64,000 nt of DNA, taken from NCBI GenBank assembly GCA_036768485.1, contig JAVLUZ010000270.1, positions 248,001 through 312,000 on the forward strand, in the 5' to 3' direction. Below are positions 1 to 12,900 of the stretch, in pieces (the first letter of the stretch is position 1; each line of letters begins with the position of its first letter). Made by a program: the position numbers and the translations under genes. The notes below the pieces were generated by a model. That model worked only from the letters and a program-made list of their open reading frames with translations, did not search any database and was not told the DNA's origin. This DNA comes from Mermis nigrescens. Its lineage: Eukaryota > Nematoda > Enoplea > Mermithida > Mermithidae.

Positions 1-113
1 AACCTCTCGACATTTGGGCAACAACTCACGTTTTTTGGTAGTTTTAGATGCCTTTTTTGCTATTTTTTGACCAAAAATTGTTGGTCTTTAAGGAAATTGT
101 CGACTGCTTCCCA

Positions 114-390
114 CCATGGATGCTTAGTATGGCTGATCGGGGGGGGGGTAGGGGGTCAACATTGTGCTTTTTTGGGCCAAAATGGTCTCGAGAACAGGTA
201 CAATCGCTAAAATGACGTTAAAACTATGTTCCTAGCTTATGGTCATTCTAAAACTCCTTTAAAAAAATTTTTGGTGTTTATTTATTTTCAGCCTCTATTT
301 TGCCTCATTTTCCCTAGAAAATTTCCAATTTTTCCATTCTCGGGGCTAGATTCCCCAAACTCCCACACGCCACGTGCATACATATCTGAT
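114..390 (+). repeat. Family A dispersed repeat (GATGCNNAGCATGGCCGATCTGGGG)
   Basis: It begins ATGGATGCTTAGTATGGCTG, then a G-run, GGGCCAAAATGG, CGCTAAAATGACGTTAAAAC, TTTGCCTCATTTTCCCT, and ends near CACGTGCATACATATCTG. The 81-aa frame at 226-471 is inside this repeat and is not a gene. Confidence 0.8.
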
Positions 391-839
391 CCCCATCCTA
401 CTGAAATTTTAGAGACGCTTTATTTTTCTAGGAATACTAACAATTTTATGCAAAATTTAATACGAACATAAATAATTTTTGTAGCAAAAGATAGGGTGGT
501 CAAAAAAGAATACAAACAGTTTTGATCATAAACATATCGCAAAATGAAAGGTGCGCTGCGTTGCTTTTAATTGAAACGATTCAAATTTAGCATATCAATT
601 TGTTTTTTTCTAATACTAGAAGAAAATTAGAACAACTGCTTAATAGCTGTGTTAAATCTGATCACAAAAAATAGCTTATTCTATTCTGTAAAATTTTTTC
701 AATTCGCTTTCGCTGAGGAAGATTTACATGCTTCATTGTATAAGCATTCTAAATATAGAACTGTCATCTTTTGTTTTCTTTTTGCGAATATCTCGCAGAG
801 CTACATAACATATTGAATTAATCTGATCGGTACATTAAG

Positions 840-916
840 GCGGAAGCCCAAAAATAATGAAAGAAATCGAGGACAGCGGAGAAGAAGTTATGAAGCACGT
901 CACGCTTTACAGACGA
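840..916 (+). CDS. AIFM1: AIF exon (first in window)
   Basis: The acceptor AG is at 838-839 and a strong donor GTTAGT starts at 917. The exon begins in phase 1: its first two bases complete a Gly codon started in an upstream exon. It then reads [16 protein letters not shown] and ends KHVTLYRR. This matches the AIF stretch after the conserved ATGG turn, where the family has a short acidic linker followed by a TLFR-type motif before the NADH domain. The exon is too short (77 nt) for ORF scans and was found by translation. The preceding exon, which should end near the CLIATG motif, is not in the window. Confidence 0.88.
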
Positions 917-3900
917 GTTAGTGCCTTTGAAATATGTATGTACCTAGGCTAAATGTGTACACTTATGTACTGTATGGGTATAGTCATATGTATTTAAAAA
1001 TAGTCTAGCGAAGCTAGAGCCGTGGGCGGTTTTAAGGGGAGGGGCGGCTGCCTCCCATTAGCCAAAAATGATTAGCGAGATAAAGAATAGATATTTAAGT
1101 CGCAATGATTTTTAACAGTCGGTGATCATAATGTTTCAAATTGCTTCGGCGCTTCGCGCTGGATAATGCCTAGTAATGACATTTACATTTATTTACGTTT
1201 AAATGAAGTCATACTTTTGCTCGGGGAATAGGTTTCGAAACGATTTCTAGAGCAGAAACAGCTTTTTAAGCATAGTTTTCATCTATTTTCAAGCATAACT
1301 TTTCAAAATTTTACACGATTCACGTCAAGTGCTACAAATATAGGAGAAAGAGCAGCATTTTGAGCTTCTAAACGTTCTTTCGCTTTAATTTCAAAGATTT
1401 TCCGGCGCTTCGCGCCCGATTTTCTTCAAAACCAAAGAACTGTTATGTTTCCGAATGAAAATTGTCAAAAAAAATTAAAATTTTTCGGAAAAATGTTGCG
1501 TCAAAAGCGGTTTTAAGAGTCACTTTCTGCAAGACTCGACTCAAGGAACCCAAAATTGGCTAATCATTACTAATAAGGGACAAGAAATCTGGTTTACCGC
1601 ACATAACATGCTACAATTGATGTTTGGGGACCGCACATATTTGAACATATGTATAGAATATGACTTTTTACAGAAAGCAATGACCACAATGTACCATTTG
1701 ACCATTTCTTGATTTCATCACGCTTAGTCCACCTATCTTCCTGCCGTTTAAATTGAAGTACAGGGTGTCCCACCTGACTATCCCCAGTGTTTTTCAGTCA
1801 TAACTTCCTCAATAATGGTCCAAACTTAGTGATCGTACGGGGTCAGATTTTCACATCCGGTCGGGGATGGAAAACCCCGCTTTTCGGGGTCGGGGTTTGA
1901 GATTAACAGTCAATATTGCATGATTACATACCAATTTAAAAAAGATAAAAACGATACCTTCACTTGTTTGTAGAGCATACTAATAAAGCTGGTTAAGTAC
2001 AACATTTATTCTAATTCCAGGTTCAAACATGGTTTTAGCAATTTAGCACTCCTTTCAATTTCAATTACTAATCGCTCTCGCTTTTTCGTATTCTTCAACA
2101 GTTTTTTCTTTTTTTGCTAAATAATATAATAAATCCATAGTCAGTGGCGTATCTAGGATTTTCCCAAGGGGGTGGGTGGTATCCCAATTTTTCCAAAAGC
2201 AGTCAAAAATAGGTCCAAAAATTTGCCCTTAACGCGCGAAATAGCGTTTTTTTCGGTGTTTTACATTGTATACTTTTACATAAAATCACTTTTGATGCAA
2301 TATTTTTTCTTAAAATTTTAAAATTTTAGACAATTTTGTGCGAAAAATCATTAAATTTCTTTAACAAAAATCTGGCGCGAAGCGCCGGAAAATTTGTGAA
2401 ATTAAGGCGGATAGACGTCTAGAAGTATGATTTACTGCTTGATTTCCTGTATTTTTAGCATTTGATGCGAAACGTCGAAATTTTTAATTGAAAATAGAAG
2501 AAACCTATGCAAAAATAGCTCTTTCTGCTGTTAAAATTGTTTTGAAACCTACATTAAAAGAAAATGGCTTCCAGGCAGTGTTTTTTTGCACAAGGTCCGT
2601 TTGTACATATGCGAGATGGTCACTAAAAGTCTTTGTATATTTTGTACACACAAATTTTTGGGTACTATGATATAGTACGGTAGCGACTTTAGTGTGGTAC
2701 AAACAGAGTTGTTCGACCTTTAGTAGTGTATTTTGGCTAATTCCTGGTTTTATGAGGGCAAAGATCATTAAGAATGGTCTTAAAACGGCGTAAGCGCCGA
2801 AAATTTGACATTTTTCCTTTCAAAATGCGATTTCTGCTATTATAAAAATCTATAGGACATACAATTTATCATTTCGGCGCGAAGCGCTGAAACTTTCAGC
2901 GAATTTCAGACCTTTTTTGCAGTTTTTATCTTCCCAAAAATCTTTGTACATGTACAAAGACGGTTCCGAAAAGTCTTTGTACATCGCGAAAAATCTTTGC
3001 CGAAACAAAACCGTGCTTCCAGGTCGCCAAGAAAGTAAATAAATGTCATCAATAGGTATGATCCGGCGCGTAGCGCCGGAAAAATTCGAGACATTATGGT
3101 CACTGACGGCCAAAAATAATTGCAAATTGCATATCCATTCTTCATCTCGCAAAATATTTTTGGCCAATGGCGGGGCGGCCGCCCCTGCCCCCTTAAATCC
3201 AACCCTGTCCATAGTGTATTTTCACGAATGACAAAATGCAGAGCGTTTTGGCGCACTTTATGGTGATAAATATGCGAACATGTATGTACGTGTTAACAAC
3301 ATGGCGACTAGGCGTACATTTTATGAAATATCGCGAGTGTCGAGTTTAACATATTCATTATGCTCGTGAATGAATCATCCTTGTTTGGTGTTTGCCGGAT
3401 TTATTTGCTATTTATACAATTCTCCTATGTACCAAAAAGTAAATGCTACATATATTTCACCCCCGAAAAAAGGTTTAATTCCGACTCGAAAAGTGTTACC
3501 CCCGGTCGGGGGTCGGGGTTTAGGCCGAGGTTTTTCGGGATTGGGATCCCTGTACGATCACTGTCCAAACTTGATGAAAATTTACCACTTTACAACACGT
3601 CCAATAACCTTGTTAACCTCCGAGTTTCATTAGAATTGGCTAATTACAAGGTGTACAACAACACTTTTTGTGACTGGTACTTTCTGATCAATTTATTTGT
3701 TACTTTGAATTTTTTAAATACGTAACTTTTTTGAATTTTGTTAAATCTAATTTTTTTATTTTTCTAGATAATTGTCGTGCCTGTGGTAATTTATAACCAA
3801 TGAAGGCACGACAATTACCTAGAAAAGTAAAACAAGTTAGATTCAACTAAATTCAAAAAAGTTACGTATTAAAAAAATTTAAAGGAACAAATAAACCGAT

Positions 3901-6900
3901 TTGAAAGTACCAATCACAAAAAGTGGTGCTGTAAACCTTGTAATTGAACGATTTTAATGAAACTTAGAGGTTTACGATGTTATTGGATGCGTTGTAAACT
4001 GGTAAACTTTCATTCAGTTTGCACCATTATTAGGGAAATTATGTATGACTGAAAAACACCGGGGATAGTTAGGTGGGACACCCTACATGTATTTTGCTAC
4101 TCCATTCAGATTTGGAGCGTGTAATCATTTGAGTTTTTTGAAGGTTTCTGTATTTTCGAACAAAAGCATGAAAGTTTGCCGCCGAATAAGCAAAGCTTCT
4201 GCCGAAATTTGTTTTCGTTATTGTTTAAATCCAAAAGTATAAAATTATAAAATAAGCATATAATCTACAAAAATATTAGTGTAAAATATGTGCATAAAAC
4301 GTGTATATTTTCCTTTCGTTTCAAGTTGGATGATTTCTGCAAGCTCGAAGCATTGGTGAAGCGCGCAAAATCTTTCGTAATTGTCGGAGGCGGTTTCCTT
4401 GGCACTGAGCTAGCTTGCGCGTTAGCTCACAAGACAAAGGATGCGCAATTAAAAATAACTCAGTTGTTTCCTGAATCAGGTGACTGGTGAATTAAGTAGA
4501 GTTATGTAAATTCAGTTATGCTAAATATGCATCTAAATTATATATGTACATAATTATACATTGCTGAATTGAATCGAAAAATAATTATGATTAGGATATA
4601 ATTTGTTAATAAAATAGTAATAATCATATTATTTATTGCTATTCCCGTATTATGAATTTTTAAGGCATTTATTCGAGCGCTTCGATATGAAAAGACTCTT
4701 ATAATTTTTGGATCTTGAGCTTCTTAATTTCAATAGCACCTGTTGAAAAATCTAGTTTTCTTTTCTCTGATTTTCTCTTGATTCCGTTCGATTTTATAAT
4801 TCAAACAAATTATTCTCGCGTTTTTTCTTATTTAAATTTTGCAGAGTATCAAATTTTAAATTCTTCCAATATCGTAGGATTAATTTTGAAATTTATCTGA
4901 GCGTAAAATGATGGATTTGATTTGACTGGTATTTTTGCTGTTATTCAAAATATAGAAGGTGATGCACAAAAAGGAGGCATGCCTATTTGCGTGTACTTCA
5001 AAGCATTTGATGTTTAAAATGAACGGAGGGGAATTATAGTCACTATCAACAGAAATGCGTAAAAATATAAATTTCATAGAAATGCTAAAAATTGCTTCTA
5101 GTTTAATTTTATTCATGTCTTATGCTATTTTTACGCTAACTGCGCTTTTTTGTGCTTAACAGTGCAAAATGAAAAGTTGTGACTTTTTTGGTAGCAGCTT
5201 GAAGTGCGTCTTATGTCTTTGATGATTTCACTAGTTTTTCTCTTGTTTTCTACTTTTTTCGTCTGTATCGCGGAAATGATGTTCAAAATTCTATGTTGCA
5301 GGCAATTTAAGCAAAATACTGCCCGAGTATTTATGCAAATGGACGACGGATAAACTAAGAAAAGGTACGACAACAGAAATGCACAGCGTGGGCATTCTGG
5401 GGGAGGTGGTGAAATCTTAAAGTGCCTTTTTGGACTAAAAAGGGTAGATACGCGTCAAAAACTTAATGTTTTCGGTGTTCTGACAAGTCTCTATCTTTCT
5501 GGAGCTTAGAAACATTCATTTAAAAATTTTCGAAGAAAATCAGAATAATTCAAATAAATTGAACAAAAAACGAGTGTATGGCGAGAAGTGCTGAAGGAAT
5601 GATTTTTCAGAAAACAGGTAGCTAGAAACGCTTAAAGTGGTAGTTTTTCCACTAATTTTCTAGGATAATCGCGAATTCTGCGGCAAGGGTGGAAAATTTC
5701 TGAGGAATGAAAATCTTTCTGGGCTTATAACCTCCCAAGCCCTTCAAGATGTATTTATGACACTGCTTTACCAATCTTAAAATCGCAATTATGAGGATTT
5801 GGCTTAAAATCTCAGCTGCTTTATGAGTTGGTGTAGCCGAACTTCGTAGAAAATGGACCGTTCTAATATACATAATTGTGTTTGTGGGAACTATTTATCA
5901 GAATCGTTTTGGAAATTAAGCATTAAATAATCTGAATTTGTTTTTAGAGGGAATTGATGTACTGACCGATGCGACGGTAGAAAAAGCGACTTGCGCGTCC
6001 GGAGGCGTAAATTTGCATTTAAAAGACGGACGCAGCGTAAATCTACCTTGTTTTTGTTTGTAATAAGTGATTAAGAATGTATGCTAACCATACCTGGGCG
6101 TGGGAGGTATGCAAATCCCTCCCAGAAACCAAAATACCCCCAGAATGGAATTTTTTTATTTTTTTCGCAATTTTTTGATGCCAATGGATAGTGCTCGATG
6201 AGAAACGTTGAAAATTGTGTTTTTCGCCATACCACCATTTTTAAGGCCATTTTTTGACCTTTGAAAAAATCTTGCACCCCTCCCCAGAACTTTGGTTACG
6301 CCCACCTATGATGCTAACTATGCAGTATTATTGAGAAATGCGCAAGAAGCCTGCTAGCCCAGTAGCAGAAAATATGATCATATAGTTTCAAAAATATGGT
6401 CTGGCTGGTCTGTAACGTATCTTGTATTAACGTATAAGATATAACAGTAGAAAAAATTGGTCATAAGAGCAGCTCAGCATTCAGCACTGTGAACTCTAGG
6501 TAAAATGAATGATCGTCCTGGTGATGTTCCTACATGGTTGAATTCTTCATCATACATATTTTTATTAATAACTCCTTCTGTTAAATTTTAACAAAGTTGA
6601 GCTAATCTTTTTTTAATATTTAGCATTTCAAAAACTATTACAATTGTATCGATGTTTGAAATGAAATTTCTAGAATTTTATTGCTACATATAGTTTTCTT
6701 CCTTTAGATTACAATTTGATCAGTCTGTCCGATTCAGAATCGCAGTTGAATAATTTTATGAAATCCAAATTTTTATTTGAAAATTCAATATCCAGATTGA
6801 TAGGGTTCAGCTGACCTGAAGAAGAACTTTGAATCGGTTCGCGTTCTCCAAATCTAAACTTTTTTTCGGTCTTCTTTTAATTTTTATTGGAAATGTGTTT

Positions 6901-9900
6901 TTTAAACATTTTTGGAAGGTTTTTATCATATTTTTAGTTAAAAAGTGATGATTTTTTCCCATTTTAATCTTGAAATCTGTTTATCAGTAGCCATTTTGAA
7001 TTCATGAATATATGCTTTAAATTTGAATTAAGAAAACTTGCAATTGAATTAAAATACGCTTGTGGGTTGTTTGCTATCCTTTTTGGAACTGCTTAACATG
7101 AAGTATACAAGAGATTACGAATTAAAACATAGCTATGTATGTTTAAATATTGGTAGTCATACGTCAAATATATACACTACACATGCACATAGGGGGTGAA
7201 AGGTAGTAGTGGTACGCCATGAAGGGTCACACAGATCACCCTCAGAATTGTTGAGCTAACGGAGCGTTTCGTCCATCATGCGCCATCATCTCTTTCATCA
7301 AGCGCCATTAACTCTATCATCGTTAATCTGGCGACGCGGATGCAGCAATTTAGCTACTTATATTCAACAAGGAAGCGCGCACGGAATGCTGGCGCGCTTC
7401 CTTCTTTGTTGCAGTGCTATTAGACAGCTCAAATTGGCGCCGTCCGCATCGCCAGATTAACGGGATGATGGAGGTTAATGGCGCTGAATAGAAAAACGAT
7501 GATGGCGCATGATGGACGTGACGCGGCGCTCGCGTACGCACCATCCATTATAATCTTTGAGGGTGATGGCGTCATCTTTCATGGCGACCACTGTATCACC
7601 CCCTGAAGGGTCAGCCGGACAGATATGTACACTCCGGCGATTTTGAGCTAATGGAACGTTTTTTTGCATCATTTTTGAGGTAAAAAGCAGGCACGTAGCT
7701 GTGGGGGATCTGGGGGGTCCGGACCCCCCCCCGAAATTCAGAAAAACCCGAAAAATAGGACTTTTTACACGTTATTTTGTACTATTTTTGGCTTAGACCC
7801 CCCCAAAATTGGTGTTGGTCCCCCCAAAATAGGAGGGCCAGCTACGTGCCTGGTAAAAAGCAGTAAAAATGTCAAAATTTTTCACGCGCCGGATTAGTAT
7901 TTTTATGTACCTTTAACATCAAATTTACCTATACATATCAAATAATGTAAGAAAAGTGTCTGTGAATTGATCAGTCTAATGGTCGAAAAATAAGTACCGA
8001 TATGTACTTGAAATAAGCTGTTAGACGTTGTTTGATGCCTTTAACAGCCCAACCCGTCTATGGGACGGGCTATAGGGTTCATTTGGATGGGCTGGTTTTA
8101 AAAAACATGAAAGAAAACAGTCGAAAATCGAAGAAAATTGTCTTTTTAATCCATTTTTAGCCCATCTAAGGGCAAACCAATCTTTAAGAGCCCATGGTTG
8201 GACGGTCTGAAGCTTTAGCTATTGCCCAGGTATGGGTGAGAGAGTATGCTTTCCAAAAGTCTTGATAGGGAAGTACCCCTCATATTCCGTTCCCGCTGTT
8301 CATGTCTGCCATACATTATGTTATGAGCGATTGTCAACAAGATTATGATATCAAATGTCGTTTTCATATAAAGGTCTACGCTGACCACGTTATAGTGGCT
8401 GTTGGCATAGAGCCAAATGTTGAATTGGCCAGAACATCCGGCCTTGAAATTGATCCGGAAATCGGAGGCTTCAGATGCGATGCCGAATTAAGAACAAGGT
8501 CTGATGTTTGGGTCGTAAGTTATTGCTTTGTTTTTTCTCATTGATTGCACTTTAGATACTGCAAAGCGCACGTTTTTGCAACAGTTTTGACCGATAGCCT
8601 GTTAGTCATTTGAGAATGGCTTTGAAAAACTTATTTGAAAAAACAGCTCTAACGAATTTTCACCTTTTCACAGAAAGGATCATCTGTTTTGTTTAAACGT
8701 GTTCTTTAGTACTTGTTTTGAACACGTAGAAACATGATCTCGAAGTATGCATATATGAACAAACTGAGTTGTGTTCACTTACACCCCCATTCGCTTTTCC
8801 CTAAATTTATTGCTTTATATCTTCCTAAAATCAGCTCTTCTTTTATTTGAACCAAAAGTAATAGATTCTAATGTGTCAAATCACGAATCGCTATTTCAAA
8901 GTATACAGAATGAGAGAGTTTATTATTGCTCAACTTTTCTGATAGCCTACGTCATAGATGCACAAGGTCAGGGTCAGCAGGTTGACGGTGGGTAAATCTC
9001 GACGTTTGAGGAATAAATATGTACAGCAACGATTTCTAAGCAACAGTGGATTTCCGAACGGTTTCTTTATGCTTTTGAACTTAGTTGACTTAGTTCTTCA
9101 AAATTATAATTTTCAGTGAAATATGTCTCTGTAGCTCTTTTTCTCTTCAAAGACCCACTCTTTCCTTATTCCGCATAAAGTGTAGAATATACTGCGTGCA
9201 ACGCTTAATTTGATTAATTTTTTTATTAATTTTAATTTAATTATAATTTTAATTTTCTAAATAGGCCGGTGATTGCTGTAGTTTTTATGACCCGCAGTTG
9301 GGTCGACGGCGAGTAGAACATCAGGATCACGCTGTAGTCAGCGGCAGACTAGCCGGTGAAAACATGGCTGGCGCTAATAAACCCTATCAACATCAATCCA
9401 TGTTTTGGTAAGCTTACGTTACGTTTACATGCTGAAAATTTTGGGTGAAGGTAGTCGGTCATTTTTTTCTAAGAATAGGTGAATGACTCTACCTCTTGTC
9501 AAAGATGGCAAAAACCCTAATTTTGAAAAATGTAGAATTTTTAAAAAATTAAAAAAACTCTGGCTTTGTTCGGTAATCCCCATCCCATTTCCTACATGTG
9601 TGTGCTGTAGCGAGGTCAACTCTTGGGAGTAGCGACCCCTTGCGGTATTCAAGCGAGAAAACATGGATCTGGTGTGTAGGCAATACTCAACTTTGGGTGA
9701 AAAGCCTAGTTTGGACCTTTTTTTGCAGTTCCAATAATATTAATAAATTGATATTAGACAGGAAGTACATACAAGCTATCTGTCCATCAGCACATCAAAT
9801 CAAGAAGTCTCGCTGTCAGCAAGTGAATTTTTTATACTATACTACAATCGAAAAAACCACTTGTGCTGAAAAAATTTTCTGATTGTCGCTTTAGTGCTAA

Positions 9901-12900
9901 TAAAAATTTCTAGAATGCAGTGGCGTAACTGGCCTTCTGATTTTGAGAGGGGGGCGAAAATTTTTAAGTTGGAAATCTCAACAACTACTGATGATAGGCA
10001 AAAATAATGGTGTTTTTGAGCTCTTCTCAACGAGATTTACACGTTATAGAAGAGGAACAATTTTTAAAAATCAAAGTTGATTTAAATTATATTAAACAAA
10101 TATGTTGCTTATAAATAAATAAGGTGCGAAGCACCAAAAATTTTGGGCTTATTAGCTCAAAAAAGTAGGCTAAAATCTATTCTAGCGGTCTTTCAGATGT
10201 GCTTTGAGAATGTTTAGTTTTTCCCTTTGGGGACCCTTGTAAAAGTATTCATATGTACTTCCAAAATTTTGTGGGACAAGTCCCCCCCACAACTACGCCA
10301 CTACTAAAATGAAATCAGATACTCGCACGTGTGACATGTAAAAGATGAGTTTGGGCAAAACAATTTTAGTTCTCTTTTCGCAAGTGCGAGTAGGGGTCGA
10401 GCAAAATAAAAAAGCTCTATTAATATTACCATTTTTGGAAAATCAGCTTGTTGAATGGGTTAATGGATCTGTTTATTGATCCGGCAAATTTTGAGACAAT
10501 CATCATTTTTTCTCGCACCAGGTTTGATTTTGCTTACTAACACGGTTCGTGTGCTGAAAATAATGCTTCTAATTTTCTGATCTCTAAGTATTTACAAGAA
10601 TAAGCTGCAAAAGTTCTCGATTTGCTTCTCGTAAACCATTTACTTTAAGTCTCCCCAGACATACCTGTAATGATCCATAATATTTAAATCAGGCGAGCGC
10701 GGTAGCTCATCAGTAGTCTGCAGAAAACTTCTACATATTTTCTTGCTTCCAAGCTATGTTGTATCATATGACATGTTTAGCTAACCCCATTTCGTTGTAG
10801 TGTATTTAGTGCTTTTCATAACTCAGTTCTTCGTCTTCCTCACGACCAGACTTAAATATGGAAACGTATTCCAAGCTTCCACGAATGCTGTCAAAATCGA
10901 TTGAAAATCCGTCTAGCGTCGTGACATAGATGCACTGCACGGCCGATCTGGGGGTCAAAAATTGAGCTTTTTGTACCAAAACGACTTTAAAAAGTGATTT
11001 AGCGCTAAAATAGCGTCAAAACTACGTTATTACTCAGTTTCTGGTCAATTTGAAGCACCCTTGGAGAAACTTTCAATTTTTATTCGTTTTTGGCCTTCAC
11101 TTTGCCTCATTTTCCCTACAAAATTTTCCATTTTACCATTCTAGGGTCTAGACCCCCCCCGACCCACCCACCCACATGCATATCTGGTCGTGACCATTCT
11201 TAATCAAGTTCAATACATCTTATAGAATTTGACGATAACTTTTTCGTGGCTAAGTGAATATCTATGAAATTGTGACTTCTCACTGAATAGATGGCCAACT
11301 ATGCTCTCTGTAATTCTAAACCTAGCAGTATTGTGTAAACTGAAGTCGCTTTCTACATTATAATGTGCCATTTTTTATCTCATCATGTATTATCAAAGTT
11401 TTCTTCTAGTGGTTAATAACGATCACTTTGTCAATAATATACCTAATGATGTCCGGAATAATACATACGTTCTTTCTCTTCTGTAATAGTATGTACTTTT
11501 TTGGAATCGGTGTTTCATTTTTGATGATCAGTTACTTTTCTCCATTAAATCACAATTTTTTTATTTAAAGCTTTCGTTAATAATTTCCTTCTAGGCTTTC
11601 TCAGCTTTCTCAGTCATTTAAGCAACTGAAAAATGGTTGTAAAAAATTTTTTGATATTCCAACGCTTTCGTATATAAAGTCTGGCAAGATGCCAAGCCAA
11701 ACCCACTTTTGCTTGCACCTTGATTTTTACCGAACGTTTCATAGAGATTCTATGATTGCTTTTAATGGACTGGACATAATTCTGTTATTTATGTAGGTCC
11801 GACATCGGTCCTGAATTTGGCCTGGAAGCTATTGGCCTAATAGATTCATCTTTGCCTACTGTAGGAGTATTTGCAAACGCTGCCGAATCCGATACCTCTC
11901 CTGCTGATTCTGTGGCTGCTGAAACCTCAACGGAATTACGTGAAAATACGGTAGGTTTTAAGAATGGAGCTCCATTACATTGTTACATTAGAGCCTTTAA
12001 AATATAGCTGTTTGGCACTTTTGATTTATTTTCTTGTAAGAAATATTACTTTATTTTCTGAAAGATAAGTTTTCTGCAAATAAAAATCCATTGATTTTAT
12101 AGTATGAGAATCAGTGTTTTTTGTATTCGGCAAAGATTTTTCCCGGTGTACAAAGACTTCGGGACCGTCTTTGTACATGTACAAAGATTTTTGACAAGAC
12201 GAAAATCGCAAAAAAGGTCTAAAATTTGCAGAAATTTTGGGCGCTTCGTGCCAAAATGAATAATTGTGTGTTCTATATATCTTTGTAATGGCAGAAATTG
12301 CATTTCAAAAGGAAAAATGTCTAATTTTTCGGCGCCTCGCGCTGTTTTAAGACGATTCTTAGTGATTTTTGCCCGTAGAGACTCAGAAATTAGCTAAAAT
12401 ACACTACCAAAGGTCGAAAAACTCTGTTTTACTACACCAAAATCGCTATTGTACCATATTATAGTACACAAAAATTTGCATGTACAAAATGTACAAAGAT
12501 TTTTGGGGACAATCTTTGTACATGTACAAACGGACCTTGTTAAAAAAACACTGATGAAAATTATCCTCGATAATACGCTGCATGTATTTGACAGTGTCAA
12601 AAGCATGCCTTTCTGGATTAGTCTCTTTGTGGAGGTCCATGAGAGTATATTGATTTGAGGATGATAAAAATGATAAACGAACATAATATGTAAATGATAT
12701 GTGATCAATTAGAATTCTCTTTAAAATTATTTGTGATGTTTTTTATTTATGTTGCGGAAGAGAAGCAGACATGCTCAGCATGGGAGTTCTGGGGGGTGAC
12801 ATTGTAAAGTGCCTCTTTCGGGGCCATACATGTTGGGTTCGCATCATAAACATCGATTTTTCGGAAATTTTGGAAAAATCGCGAATTCGGGTGTGGAAAA

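Larger units (their letters stand above)
1761..4085. mobile_element. Foldback element with long terminal inverted repeats, interrupted by a nested insertion
   Basis: The left end AGGGTGTCCCACCTGACTAT and the right end (reverse complement beginning AGGGTGTCCCACCTAACTAT) pair over about 40 bp. Inside, 3573-3785 and 3805-4025 are long inverted arms around a short loop with GTCGTGCCT/AGGCACGAC. Without the insert at 1828-3562 the element is about 580 bp and nearly wholly palindromic. Ends flanked by TA are consistent with a mariner-type MITE. Confidence 0.7.

Noticed and set aside
2850..3256. Overlapping 116-120 aa minus-strand frames
   Set aside because: They lie in families C and GTGGCG repeats inside a transposon insert, and similar frames recur wherever these repeats occur.
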